Assembly (NCBI GenBank): GCA_014281115.1
Contig: JACONQ010000002.1
Coordinates: forward strand, 3,162,001 to 3,226,000
DNA: 64,000 nucleotides
Origin: Laburnicola sp. R22_1
Taxonomy: Eukaryota > Ascomycota > Dothideomycetes > Pleosporales > Didymosphaeriaceae
Direction: 5' to 3'
In this document: positions 1 through 11,000 of the stretch, piece by piece
Numbering within the stretch: position 1 is the stretch's first letter
Layout of the letters: every line of letters begins with the position of its first letter
Program-made: the position numbers and the translations under genes
The notes under the pieces: generated by a model
Seen by the model: the letters and a program-made list of their open reading frames with translations, nothing else
What the model was told of the DNA's origin: nothing
Databases searched by the model: none

Positions 1-2
1 GC

Positions 3-2915
3 TTGACTGATCTGATGAATCGGCCGCGCTGCCTGCCTGAATTGCGGCGTCCGCGCGAACGCAGGCTAATGCCATTATCCCCACGTAAACTCAACCCCGC
101 ACGATCTCTCGATTTGCTTACCCCTAGCAAGCCTGACCTGCGGAATCCTTTCCATATCAAAAACACAACCGTGGAATCTGCCAGCTCAAGGTACGGTCTT
201 TCTCGTATTCCTGAAAAAGTAGCTCGTCACTCTCAAATGTATCCCGAGAAGAGAGTTGGCGGTACCCACGACCTATTCACTGTCGGCGGTGACATAGTCA
301 CACCCCATCGTCCTCGTAATTTAAGATTTCTCAATCCTCACAGAGATCCCAGAACGCGCGAGCCTCTAGGTCTCGTTGACCCGGTCTCGTCGAATGACAA
401 ACACGCGAATATCGACGCCGCTCATAAATCGTCGAACGACGGGCAGACCGAGACTCCTATCACTTCATTGTCTCCTTTTTCATTCAAGCCCCAAACAGCT
501 CTCGGGGACCCAGCTGGTGAGGCTGGTTCCAAGGATGCATCAAGGCAAATGCCAGGTACATTCCCTTTCTCGCCGCCTGATCAGGAAACTCAAAAAATAT
601 CAGCATCAAAATCGTTCAGCAACCCAGTTCGTGAAGGTGGGTCTGCGCAAAAGCCAGGCACATTTTCGTTCCTGTCTACGCCTAATAAGGAAGCTCAACG
701 GACGAATTCCTCAACTTCGCTTAGCAACCCAGTTCGTGAAGCTGGTTCGAACAATGCGTCTACGCAAAAACCAGGCACATTTGCTTTCGTGTCGACGCCT
801 AACAAGGAGGCTCGACAGACGTTCTCCTCAACCTCTTTCAACAATCCTTCGGCCCAGCCAGCTGAGTCAGTACCATCCTCGGCTATGCCCACATTGACTA
901 GCACTACAGCTCCCTCACTCGACGTACCAAACGATGTTGCGGTTCCTAGGATTGGTAAGGTTACTGTTCCTGCAACTTGGGACGTATCGAAAACCACCAG
1001 CAACGATTTGAATATGCTCGCAGCACAACTGGTGAAGCTTAACGAGAATTATCGTACGAAGCTATCTCAGCTTCCCGTCACCGCAGATTGGTCCTCCCTC
1101 TCGCGATGGCATCAGCGGGAGACTACCTCATTGATCAACAAGATCCGGTTGATCAAGAAGGAATCGGCGGCTGCGAAGGGCATCACCGGGAATGAGTCCA
1201 GCTTGTCCACGAAACGCAAGGCGAACCAAGGTGGTGACCAAGACCCCCAATACGCATCTCCAACAAAGAAGGCGCGCGGCGATGGAGTACCCAGTACACC
1301 AACTCCCAAACCATCTGCTCTCTCCAGCACAACGCCAAAGGCTGCTCCACCCAGTCACGATGCATTCTCCATCTTCCGCGGTGCACTGTCGAAGCCGACC
1401 GAGCCTGCCTCCGACGAGCCTGCGACATCACAGGCAGGCTTCAGGCCGAATTTCGCTGTATCCACGCCAGCAGCTACGACCGGTACTGGTGGAGGATTCA
1501 AATTTCTTGGCCAGTTCACCACTCAGGCAAAGTCGGGCGAGGAGTTTCGGGCGGAACGCAAGCGGAAAGACAAGGATAATGACTGGGACCCCGAGCAAGA
1601 GTCTGAAACGCAATGGTCGGCTCGATGGGATAGGGAGGAGGCTCGGCGAGAGCGCGATTTAGAGGCCCAACTGCAGGCGGTTAGACAGCAGGCTTCAGCG
1701 AAGATTTCCGCTGCCTCGAGCGATGCCGCCACTACATCCAACGGCAACACCGCACGAAGTGGAACCTCTACGCCAGGTCTGATCGGCTCCCGGATTGGTA
1801 GTCCAGCGCCATTGAACGCAGGAAGCACCTCTGTGTTCGACACTCCTGAAGCCGCTCAGAGTCCGTCGAATAATCTATTTGCCCATCTGACTTCCGGTAG
1901 TACTCCACAGGATCAAGACGATTCTGACGATGAAGCTGCCGAGTCTAAGTCCCAGCCCGAGCTCTCAGGTACAGGGGAGCCAAATAAACGCAAATTCGAC
2001 GACACGGATTCAGACTCAGAGACGCTGGAGGCTGCTATGAAGCGGAAGAAGCATGAGGTGAAGAAGCCTAGCTTGGCCGACCGCATCACCCGCGACAACT
2101 CGGAAACTGGAAGCGGTGGTTCTGAGAAGGATGGCGAGATTTCCTCTGTGTTTCAATCGATCAATGGAATGCAGACGCCGCTGACGAGGGCAAAGTTTGA
2201 CTGGAATGCAGCTGTGCAATCCGTGCCATCGAAACAGAGCACGTTCGCCGGGGATCAGACATTCAAGGCGGGAATTGACTCCATCAAGTTTGGAGAGGCA
2301 CCAAAGTCCGCTGCTGCGACCTTCAAGTTCACACCTGCTACGCCATCCTTCTCTGGACCCTCCACAACACCATCCAAGGCGGCTCCATCTACTTTCTCGT
2401 TTCTGAACCCTGCCGGCAGTCAACCAGCTTCGGCATCTGTCTCGGCCTTCTCTTCTCGTGCTCAGACACCACTCTCGGAGACAGAGGCCAGCGGTAAAGA
2501 ATCAGCTGTCGAGACTGAGAACGAAGAGCAGAAGCTCGAACAGCAAGACTTCTCAGATCTCACCGCTACGGAGCTGGAGGAGTTCGACGTTCTGTTCTAC
2601 GCCCGGCCCGCCATAGCCAAGAAATTGACTGCTGACAAGAAGAGGTGGCAGGCGCTGGCCAACGGCAAGCTCTGGATTCTCAAGGGCAAAAAGGATGGCC
2701 GCGTCCTTGTGCGCATGCGTGTCAGCAGCGGCAACGCGCCTATCAACCACGAGATCCCATCCTCGATGCCGTCCGCGCTCGCCGGTAGCAAGAACACTAT
2801 GGTCCAGACACCCTACGTCAAGAACGGCGTCGCCACCAATGAGTTCCTGTACTTCGCCTTCAGGACCACAGAGCTGGCCGAGGGGTTCTCGAGGCTCTAC
2901 AACGAGAACATTTGA
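3..2915 (+). CDS. nup2: Nup2/Nup50-type nucleoporin with C-terminal RanBP1-like domain (5' partial)
   Basis: The reading frame is open from the first bases, so the true start or an upstream exon lies outside the window; the first ATG in frame is at base 15, and a possible 3' splice site (cgcag) lies near base 65. About 970 residues are visible. Residues about 180-290 hold three near-tandem units around PGTF-x-F-x-STP with NPVREAGS spacers, and further single-phenylalanine FG/FxF-type patches (FKFLGQF, FSFLNP) follow. The middle is Ser/Thr/Pro-rich and charged, with KR-rich stretches that could serve as nuclear localisation signals. The last about 130 residues (from EEFDVLFYARPAIAKK) have the Ran-binding RanBP1 fold pattern, with WILKGKKDGR and FAFRTTELAEGF. 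In fungi this architecture belongs to Nup2, a mobile nucleoporin of the nuclear basket that binds Ran and importin alpha. Family assignment is firm; the N-terminus is not. Confidence 0.85.
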   Translation: MTDLMNRPRCLPELRRPRERRLMPLSPRKLNPARSLDLLTPSKPDLRNPFHIKNTTVESASSRYGLSRIPEKVARHSQMYPEKRVGGTHDLFTVGGDIVTPHRPRNLRFLNPHRDPRTREPLGLVDPVSSNDKHANIDAAHKSSNDGQTETPITSLSPFSFKPQTALGDPAGEAGSKDASRQMPGTFPFSPPDQETQKISASKSFSNPVREGGSAQKPGTFSFLSTPNKEAQRTNSSTSLSNPVREAGSNNASTQKPGTFAFVSTPNKEARQTFSSTSFNNPSAQPAESVPSSAMPTLTSTTAPSLDVPNDVAVPRIGKVTVPATWDVSKTTSNDLNMLAAQLVKLNENYRTKLSQLPVTADWSSLSRWHQRETTSLINKIRLIKKESAAAKGITGNESSLSTKRKANQGGDQDPQYASPTKKARGDGVPSTPTPKPSALSSTTPKAAPPSHDAFSIFRGALSKPTEPASDEPATSQAGFRPNFAVSTPAATTGTGGGFKFLGQFTTQAKSGEEFRAERKRKDKDNDWDPEQESETQWSARWDREEARRERDLEAQLQAVRQQASAKISAASSDAATTSNGNTARSGTSTPGLIGSRIGSPAPLNAGSTSVFDTPEAAQSPSNNLFAHLTSGSTPQDQDDSDDEAAESKSQPELSGTGEPNKRKFDDTDSDSETLEAAMKRKKHEVKKPSLADRITRDNSETGSGGSEKDGEISSVFQSINGMQTPLTRAKFDWNAAVQSVPSKQSTFAGDQTFKAGIDSIKFGEAPKSAAATFKFTPATPSFSGPSTTPSKAAPSTFSFLNPAGSQPASASVSAFSSRAQTPLSETEASGKESAVETENEEQKLEQQDFSDLTATELEEFDVLFYARPAIAKKLTADKKRWQALANGKLWILKGKKDGRVLVRMRVSSGNAPINHEIPSSMPSALAGSKNTMVQTPYVKNGVATNEFLYFAFRTTELAEGFSRLYNENI

Positions 2916-4821
2916 GCGGTTTCTTAACCTTCTTCCGTGTGTTCTCGTCACCTCGTTTTCCCTTTTGTTTAACCCCGTCAAAAGCGATACCTTGTCGTTG
3001 TTTCTCCGGTCTCCTACCTCATTTGTTTTCTTTGTACGAATACGGTGTTTGGATTTCGGTATCAGTCACCTCTTTTTACTTGCTTGGGCATTTTCCTGCA
3101 TTGCGGTGGCGCTTTTCTGGATCATATCACGGTTTGGGGTGGGGCGTCATATTTATTATACCTTGTCATTTGTGCGTACTGATGCGTTGTTCCGAGATGG
3201 CCCTTTTTCGGGTGTATTCGCTTGTTGGTAAGTTCGGGGATGTAATAATGGGCCAGGGACTAGAATGCCGCTTTCTAACGTTAGCTCCCCGTCCGCCCTT
3301 GGGTCGAATCGGCCTTGGGCTGACTCTCCTGATGGGTTGAACTAGCCGCAAGGCGGGTTCCTCTGATGGGTTGAGTTGCTCGGGCTGAATCTCCTTGGGT
3401 GGGCGGGGAGTGTGGGTTGCAGAGTGGGGTTTTTGGTTTGGCTCTTGGTTGGTTTTTCTTTTCTTTTGCTTTGATTTGGTTTGCTTTCTTTTGGGGGGTT
3501 TGTATGATAGGATTAGATGGATAGATGTGGGAATGTTTATCTGAAAAGAATGTGGGGTCTTGTGCGTGCTTTGTTTGGTGTGATGTGATGTGGTATGTAG
3601 ATGTTGACGATGACGATGATGCATAAGACCCGGGAAGCTGCTATATATACATCTGTCATCAGCATGTAGGTATGCGGCGGCGAAGACGCATCATTCATTT
3701 TGGTCACACGCTTCACAGGATGTTTAGCGGAAGGCCGTAAACGAGTCTCCGTCTCGTACGCTGGATGCGGCCGGCGTGCCCGACGGAATCAAGTAGGCAC
3801 TGCCCAGTGTCAGTGTCGAGGTTTGCTGTACTCCGTTGCTCGATGCCATAGGCGTTGAACAGGCGTCGCCTGGCACCGGAAAGAACTGTGAAGTTATGCA
3901 GGGACTGGTCCGTGTATGCACAGATGTCTCCGTGGCGTATTCGTAATCCACGAAACATCTCGCTCGTATCGTCAACGACTTATTACCGCGAGCAGGTGTC
4001 TATGCACAATGTATTGATGCATCGAGAAAAGATGACATGACGTCGCGCTACGGACTTCGCTTGCAGGCAGTGGCAGTGGATCTTTCTCTGCCCAGTGCTT
4101 ACGCATACCCCGCGTTTTTCCTGCTTTTTCGTGGGACGCTCGTAACACCCCACAGAGGCCGAGACAGAGTCTTCCTCGTAAGCATACCTAAGCAAGGTCA
4201 CCTGTGTTCCATCTTGGGGAGGAGTTTTCCGCACTCAATTGTACGCACTCGGTCCCGTCGATACCTACCTACGTATCTTTCGCCATGGCTTTCATATCGC
4301 GAGTCAGTATCTCATATGTTTTATTTCTTCACCGCCAGTCACTTTTTGTCCTTGCCCTAGCCTTGTGGCCCCTACGCGAGCTGAAGTCGTCGATGTTGTT
4401 CCTTCAAAAAACTGCGTTCCGTGACCTTGGTCTCGGTACTCCTGTGCCTCTAAATCCCTCATGCGAGCACTATCGCCATACGCAGTCAATCAAACATGGA
4501 AAAGTCCGACGCGGCATCGGCAACGTAAAGTTGCCGCGTATGGTTGCTCGAATCAGGGTGACGTCGTCTGATTGTGAATGCATGGTGAGGTTTGGGTAGT
4601 TGTGCATGTGAGCGGGCGCTGGTTAATAAGGCCGAACGCGAGGCGCCACGCAGACGCCTGCTGGCTGCCTGGCAACCCTCGTAAATGCACCCCGCACGTC
4701 TTTCCATGTCTCACGCTCCCATCACGGGGATGCTTTGCTTATTATTTGAACCCTCCCGCATCGTCCTCTCTTCGCTTTTCATTCAACCACCTGTCATTTT
4801 CTCCCTCGCCACGCTTACACC
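2916..4821. other. Intergenic region without a recognised gene
   Basis: About 1.9 kb between the nucleoporin stop and the F-box-like gene. It holds T-rich 3' flank, scattered short open frames without family features, and a pyrimidine-rich stretch just before base 4822 that looks like promoter/5' UTR. I see no RNA gene or repeat here. Confidence 0.6.
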
Positions 4822-6213
4822 ATGCCTGCGCCACACCTACCCGCCGAAATTCACACCGTCATCTCGTCTTACATCGCCCAAGATGATTTACCCAACTACC
4901 GGAGTGCGAGCAACTGTTTTGCTGAAATCGGGGCCAAGTTCCTCTTCAGGGATCTTACCTTTCATGCTAGTAATGAAAGCCTTCATCGTATCGAGAATGT
5001 AGGACATCATCAGGAACTAAGACAAGCTGTCCGCACTATTATATGGGATATCAGCGTAATCTGCCTGAAAGTTGGAAATTTTAGCGACTGGAAGAGAATT
5101 GTTCGTGGACTGAAGAGAGACGAGCTGGCGGCGCTACAAGTCGCCTGGAAGGCGGAGTTTCCAGATGACGACGCTGTCAAGGTCGCAATGGAACGTTATC
5201 TGCGTAAAGAATATGCAATATACTCACAATCTGTAGCGGAAGAACGGAAATTCTTAACTTCCGAACTGTGGAAGCTGGCGGAGCTTCTCGCTCTTTTCCC
5301 AAGGCTCAAGAACATCGTTGTCACCAAGAAGCAGTTTGGCTCTACAGACATGCCCAACGAAAAGGCAGAAAATCAATCTACACAGCTAGTAACCCGAGGC
5401 ATGCTTCGCCAGTACGGCCTTCCTCGCTACGATCACAACGAGGATATGATGCCGCTCGTCACTGCATTGCAGGCTGCCCAGTCTTCCACTCACCAAATCG
5501 AAATTAAATACCTCAACTTCCGAGTCTTCAGTCAGAGCGACTACCCTCTGTTCCTCCCGCACACCCAAACATCCCATATTACGCGACTGAATCTCCATTT
5601 TTCTCTAACGGACATCTCTTCAGACTCGTTCGAATCAAGCATGAGCATCATGAATTGCAAAAGCATCATGCAACGAGGCCATCTGAAGGACTTCCTCCTC
5701 AAGTTCGAAAGCTTGCAGGCACTCAGTCTGGACTTTGAAGCGCGCTCAAATGGAAATGGCCGCGCGCCTGTCAACCTTCAAGACGTCTTCTCGACAGCGC
5801 ATGCCTGGCCAGATTTGCAAGAGCTTGCTATCTATCACGTGGACACACCTGCTCCGGAGTTCGCGCATTTTCTATCTCAGCATGCCGGCTCTTTGAAGGA
5901 CTTGGGATTGGGCGACATTTGTCTTGACCCTCCCGGCTCGTGGGAAGCCCTTCTGTGCGACGTTCAGCCTGCGCTTTCGCTGGATAGCGCTACGTTTAAG
6001 TACGCCCTAATCGATCAACGGCTCGAAGACTTCACACTGGGACGGAGCGCCATGCTCGGTTGGTATTGCGATAGGCAAGAATGCGTGGAGGAGAGCTCTG
6101 AGCTGGGACAGAAACTAGAGAGATTTCTCGTGGAGGGGGGTACATGTCCGTTGAGCGAGCAGCGGAAGATTGCGAGGATTGTGGGTAGGAATTATGGACA
6201 ACCAGCGCGTTGA
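4822..6213 (+). CDS. F-box-like hypothetical protein (463 aa)
   Basis: Single-exon gene. The N-terminus (residues 4-45, LPAEIHTVISSYIAQDDLPNYRSAS then FAEIGAKFLFRDLTF) has the Leu-Pro start, hydrophobic spacing and following 'FLFRDLTFHA' strand seen in fungal F-box-like proteins, which usually recruit substrates to SCF ubiquitin ligases. The rest is mixed helix/strand with LQALSLDF- and LQELAIYHV-type segments resembling irregular leucine-rich repeats (about residues 290-370). There is no catalytic motif, signal peptide or membrane segment. The start is the first ATG after a CT-rich leader. The F-box call is by motif resemblance; the substrate is unknown. Confidence 0.7.
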   Translation: MPAPHLPAEIHTVISSYIAQDDLPNYRSASNCFAEIGAKFLFRDLTFHASNESLHRIENVGHHQELRQAVRTIIWDISVICLKVGNFSDWKRIVRGLKRDELAALQVAWKAEFPDDDAVKVAMERYLRKEYAIYSQSVAEERKFLTSELWKLAELLALFPRLKNIVVTKKQFGSTDMPNEKAENQSTQLVTRGMLRQYGLPRYDHNEDMMPLVTALQAAQSSTHQIEIKYLNFRVFSQSDYPLFLPHTQTSHITRLNLHFSLTDISSDSFESSMSIMNCKSIMQRGHLKDFLLKFESLQALSLDFEARSNGNGRAPVNLQDVFSTAHAWPDLQELAIYHVDTPAPEFAHFLSQHAGSLKDLGLGDICLDPPGSWEALLCDVQPALSLDSATFKYALIDQRLEDFTLGRSAMLGWYCDRQECVEESSELGQKLERFLVEGGTCPLSEQRKIARIVGRNYGQPAR

Positions 6214-6817
6214 TGACTGGTGTAATAATCACCGGGTTTCGCTGCTCACTTGACGAAGTGTGAGAGACCGGACGTCGCAATTTGCAGCTACACGAATACA
6301 CCACTCTTATTCGATTCATATGAGGGAATTGGTTTAGAGACATGACCAATGGAACTGGAAAGGACACGATTGAGATATTTTCACCACAGCCCTAGGCCGC
6401 GAATCCCCAATACGAAGGTTTTCCGGGACCTGGCTCCGTTTACATGTGGTCACAACGTACCGCTTTTCACCGTCCCGATGGAAAGAACCTCATCGTAAGG
6501 CACAGTTGCCAGGTGCAACGTTAATTTGACAAGCCTCCGTATCCGTGATTTCGATCTTCGTTAGGAAGTAGAAGTAGTAGTTAAGAAATTCGACTTTCGT
6601 CACATCAGGCCAACGTCTAATCATGCATTTCCTGCGACAACAGGATCTCGACCTCTTTTCACATAGTATGTTATTTTCCATAAAGCGATTGGGCGTGAAT
6701 TGAATGGACGCTGACTAATACAGCGTGGGTCGCCCCAGCCTTGTGTTATTGGTCGAACGATGTGCGCTTTCCTCCAACACAATCCGAACCTCAACTTCTT
6801 CAACTCACCCTGTCAAA
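6214..6817. other. Intergenic region / promoter of the Mak32-like gene
   Basis: About 600 bp without a supported gene. An upstream in-frame extension of the next gene (from about 6725) exists but lacks family similarity, and I treat it as 5' UTR. Confidence 0.5.
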
Positions 6818-7925
6818 ATGGCTGATCATGTCCCCGATGTGGCATGTGTCTCCTTGGGCATGGTCATAATCGACGAAATCCATATGGCTAACCGCGAGCC
6901 GCTACTCGACATCATCGGCGGATCAACAATCTTTGTCACCTTGGGCCAGCGTCCGTTCGCCAAAGATGTCTCGCAGGTTGGATGTATCGTAATTACCGGC
7001 GATGACTTTCCGCTATCGTTCAGACAGAAAATCGAAGAATGGGGTACGACTACCGTGTTCAAGGTCCGAGAGGGAAAGTTGTCAACAAGAGGGAAGCTAG
7101 TGTACAAGGATGACACATTTGGGCGTAAGTGGGCGAGGACGACTTGGGGAGTCAATAAGTGCGCACCTGCTGACAATTTGTATAGCAAAAGACTTCGAGT
7201 ATACCCATCCCCCTCTTCGGGCTTCACCCTCAGACCTGCTAGACACACCGTTGCTGCACGCCCAAGCCTTCCACTTTTTTGGCGCGCCTACCGAAGTTGT
7301 CGATCAAGTCCTGGAGCTTCTGCGGCTTCGAAATGATATCGGTATTCGGGAGCGGCCGCTAATCGTCTGGGAACCGCTTCCTGCGTCTTGTACGCCGCAG
7401 AACTACCCTGCATTTCTCCAAGCGTGTAAACTCGTCGACGTGTTCTCGCCCAATCACCTGGAGCTCGCCGCGCTATTCGAAAAGGAGGCCAATGAGCCAT
7501 TTGACACCGTGGAGCTAGAGATATTCAGTCAAGCGATCCTCGACGCTGGTATCGGTTCTACGGGCGACGGCGTCATCATCACGCGAGCAGGGGAGCACGG
7601 CGCTTTGTCAGTCAGTCGTGCATCGAGGTTAACATGGCTTCCTTCGTACTACGAGAAAGATTCGTCGAAGGTTGTGGATCCGACGGGGGCAGGGAACGCC
7701 TTTCTGGGAGGATACATTGCAGGATGGCAAGTTACGAGGGACGTCACGGAGGCTGCGTACTACGGGCATGTTGCTGCCAGCTTTGCGTTGGAGCAGATTG
7801 GACTTCCGGAAGTAACGAGGCAGGGTGGAACGGTGCTTTGCAATGGAGTTTCGGTCTTGGAGAGGTTGGGCGAGTATCGGAAGAGAGTTGGTGAGGCTGA
7901 AGTTAGGTCCGAGGGTGTGTTGTGA
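6818..7925 (+). CDS. MAK32: Mak32-like PfkB-family protein
   Basis: Two exons, 6818-7124 and 7186-7925, joined across a 61 bp intron (gtaagt...tatag), give 348 residues. The N-terminus (CVSLGMVIIDEI) matches the first strand of ribokinase/PfkB-fold proteins. The C-terminal signature is VVDPTGAGNAFLGGYIAGW, where canonical PfkB kinases have GAGD; here the catalytic-base Asp is Asn. From memory, Mak32-type fungal proteins also have Asn in this position. Other landmarks are WEPLP and VDVFSPNHLELAALF, typical of this subfamily. Yeast Mak32 is needed for stability of L-A dsRNA virus particles, and its molecular activity is unsettled. The ATG at 6818 was chosen because the preceding in-frame codons look non-coding. 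Orthology is likely; sugar-kinase activity is doubtful. Confidence 0.82.
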
Positions 7926-8396
7926 GTCTGTATCCCCAGTCGTTTCTCACTTGTCTACAGTACTGCACTCTCTCGCAGCGTTATACGGTGCACCGGAAGT
8001 GCGTGAAGCTTCCTCTTTGAACATTATGTTTTGAAAACATTAATCTACATTTTCGTTTACAAATCTCAAATTGCTGGATGAGCGTATACGCTCCCTAGGT
8101 TTTCGATGGTATATCTTGCAAGTTGCATATATAGAAGCAAGGGAAGCAGCAGCCTTTCGGATCCATTTGGCCCCTTCCCGAAACCAACTAGCGTTCCTGT
8201 TCGGCTCCAATGTCATTCGCTGCTGTCTAGGCGAGGATGCACTGCATCGCACCACATGCGGCACGGCCACGACATAAGTCCGACGGCATTCGCACTCATC
8301 TTTTCTCCTCCCGCTGCTCCCTCGACTTCTTTTTGACAACATAACCAGGCTCCCGAAGGGAAAAAAAATCGGCCCCGGTCTATACTGGCCCACGCG
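7926..8396. other. Intergenic spacer
   Basis: About 470 bp; probable 3' flank of the Mak32-like gene and promoter of the next gene. No recognisable element. Confidence 0.5.
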
Positions 8397-10542
8397 ATGG
8401 CGAGAACGCGTCGCTATGGTGAAGTTATTGAAGAGGATGTAACGTCGGAGTGGGATGGCGAGTCGGAGCGGGATGGCGAGTCGGATTTTGAAGAGGAAGA
8501 GGATGTCGGAGAGACTGGAACGTTGGAGTCCAATGGCGTGTTTACTTTCGAAGACGTCGGAGAAACCGGAATGTTGGAGTTTACTTTGAAACTCGGCGTC
8601 CCGACAGCAGATAAGGTACGTACCCTAGGTAGCTCTGGGGAGTATTTGAACACCCACTAATCGATGCGGCATTGCACGCGCTATTTTCTTTTGCATGGAC
8701 CGAGGCTTATTTGTGACAGAATCGTGCATCCTACGACTGCAATAATAGCGACGGGCTCCACTACTGCAATTGCGTGGGCTACTACTTTCAGTCCCCACTA
8801 AAACATCACGCGAAAAAGTGTCGATTCTTTGGGCGTCCAATAGAACCCTTGGCGTTCTACTTGCCACCTTTCTCGGCAGTAGATCGGCAGAAACAGTGTC
8901 CGCTATTTGGAGTCCTACCCAAGGAGATACGAGATCTTGTTTGGGAATTCGCGTTGACACACAACGACTCCTCGCCATACCACATGGATTTCGTGCGCAA
9001 CAAAAGACCAGTGGTGGAATGGGGGAAAGAGAAGAGTCTCGAAGCAGTCGAGGTCGTACCCGTTGCACTTCTCCAAACATGCAAGGCGGTGTACTTGGAG
9101 ACATATCGTCTGCCAATGCTACTGAATGGTACGTAAGCTCGGATCAAACATGCGTACACCTCTTCTGTGTCAAGTCTCTTTATATGACTCACCCAAATTG
9201 CACTTACTTATCCGCGCCTCCCATATAGGCTTCCTCCACCACCAATGTTTTCGGGGAAATCTTCCACATCTTGAAAAGATCTCGCCTGTTAGTATATTTA
9301 GGGCACATTCGCTAAGCAAAGCAAACAATGCTAATGTACCTAGTGGCAGTATGCACTTATCCAAAGCCTTGACATGCGTCTGCAGCAGGCGACGCTTGAA
9401 GGAAATTTCGTATACATGATAGAGGATTGGGGACCTTGGTTGAGGCATGCAGGTGCTTACGTCTCTCCACGGTTTTATAGTCCAAGGTTTTACACCAGCC
9501 AAAAATTTGATATCAGACAAGGGCCATATCCACATGGGTTTGATGTTGTGACATCACCCAAAGACGGCGACAACCATTTGCAGGACGGAGACAAGATAAC
9601 GCTACCGTACGAGGGCACACACTGTTTGGAGGCCCTACCTCCTTCCTTCCGCTTCAGTGCTCGCAGAATGGAGGCTCGTACAATGGTGGCTCGCGCAATG
9701 GTGGCTCGCCCACTTACCCCGTCTTACGATTAGAATGTGAGTATACCTACAACAGGTATTCAATAGCTACAAGTAGCTAATTATGGATAATATCTAGGTC
9801 AAAAACTGACTGGTGGACATGGGCCGACCATCCGCGGACTACCGATAGCGAACAGCAACTTGCTCTCGATCCAACGTACGGCACAGAAGAAGGAAAGGAA
9901 CATTCGAGACCAAGAAAGACTGACATGCTGCGTCTAGCGGCCGAACGGCGGGCGGGTCAGCATCCTACATACGGGCGCTACTCGTGGGGTGCGGCGATTG
10001 GAGCCTTGCCAGACCTGAAGACGCTAGAATTCGTGCTTGAAACGTTTTCAGTCAAGAAGCATCAGCTTGAAGTCGCTGTGGACTGCGCAACGACTTGGAG
10101 GTTCGCGTTGAAGGACACGCAATATGAGATGGTGTGGGACGGCAAGGTCGAGGAGTACAGATGGCCACAGGCGCCGGATCCGGAAGACGACCGGGTGACG
10201 GATAGTGAGTTTGGAAGCGAAGATATGGATCGCGAAAGCGGCGATAGCCCTGCCGATGGGAACGAAGACAACGAATCGAGGGAGGGCGTTGTGCGCAGTG
10301 ATCAGGAGGGGGAGAGCGTTGATGACGAGCAAAACCGGGTTGTTGAGTCGGACCATGAGGGAGCATTCTTCAACCACGCCTGGCTGCCCGACGAAAACAG
10401 CACAATCTCTCATGAAGAGGAAGAGGATGGCGGCGATAACGAAGATAGTGATTCTGACTTCAACACTCATGGTGATTGGTATGCAGAGGCCACCGAATTC
10501 GAAGACAGAATTGTGCGCTTCGCGCGAAGGAGAGCGGACTGA
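8397..10542 (+). CDS. Multi-exon hypothetical protein (F-box/2EXR-like lineage family)
   Basis: Reconstructed exons are 8397-8615, 8720-9128, 9229-9287, 9344 to about 9547, about 9658-9740 and 9798-10542. The first four exons and the last two join in phase with GT..AG borders. The step from about 9540 to 9660 is uncertain: the frame of exon 4 must change there, by a weak intron (gtgaca...cttcag) or by an indel. The N-terminus is acidic and repetitive (DGES, VGETG). Residues about 120-200 hold FGVLPKEIRDLVWEFALT followed by LLQTCKAVYLETYRLP, the 'LP-x-EIR-x2-[IV]-[WF]-x-x-ALT ... CR/K-x-[IV]YLET' pattern common in Pleosporales proteins of unknown role. Later come a YPVLRL / DWWTWADHP block and a very acidic tail ending in FARRRAD. 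No function can be named. Confidence 0.6.
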
Positions 10543-11000
10543 GAAGAGCACTGGTTTTTGTACTATGCGTCCATATGTCGCGTATCTTGGAGGAAGTCAC
10601 TGCGTGGCGCTTTGGTGGTGGGATGCGAAACAGGGAAGCCACTGATCTTTGGTTTGTCCGTTGATGTGTTGCGCATCCTGGCATGAGGCACTGCACTGAA
10701 GTAGAAAATCGGTCACTATAGATGCAGAATGTTTACTTGGCTTGACTTGGTACTGGGTGTATTCAAACGTGTTAGTAAAGCCAAATGCACAAGATATGAT
10801 CAAATTCCAATTTGCACCCGTTTCCATTCCATGCAGCTATGGTACAAAAAAAGAAAGAAGAAAGCTACGAAGAAAGGTAATATACAAGAAGAGAAGAGAA
10901 CAAAAGAAAGAAAAAAGAAAGTAAAAAGATACAAGAAGATGTAAGGCAATATACAGGAAGAGAGAAAAGGAAAGAAAAAAAGGAAAGAAAAAAATACAAG
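10543..11000. repeat. Intergenic region with purine-rich (GAAA/AAGA) low-complexity tract
   Basis: From about 10845 to 11010 the plus strand is almost pure A/G, with recurring AAGAAAG and TACAAGAAGA words (TACAAGAAG recurs three times). On the minus strand this would be a polypyrimidine tract downstream of the small gene at 11.0-11.6 kb. Confidence 0.6.

Noticed and set aside
3166..3624. 152-codon minus-strand frame after the nucleoporin gene
   Set aside because: Low-complexity His/Thr/Lys/Pro composition from a simple GT-rich 3' flank.
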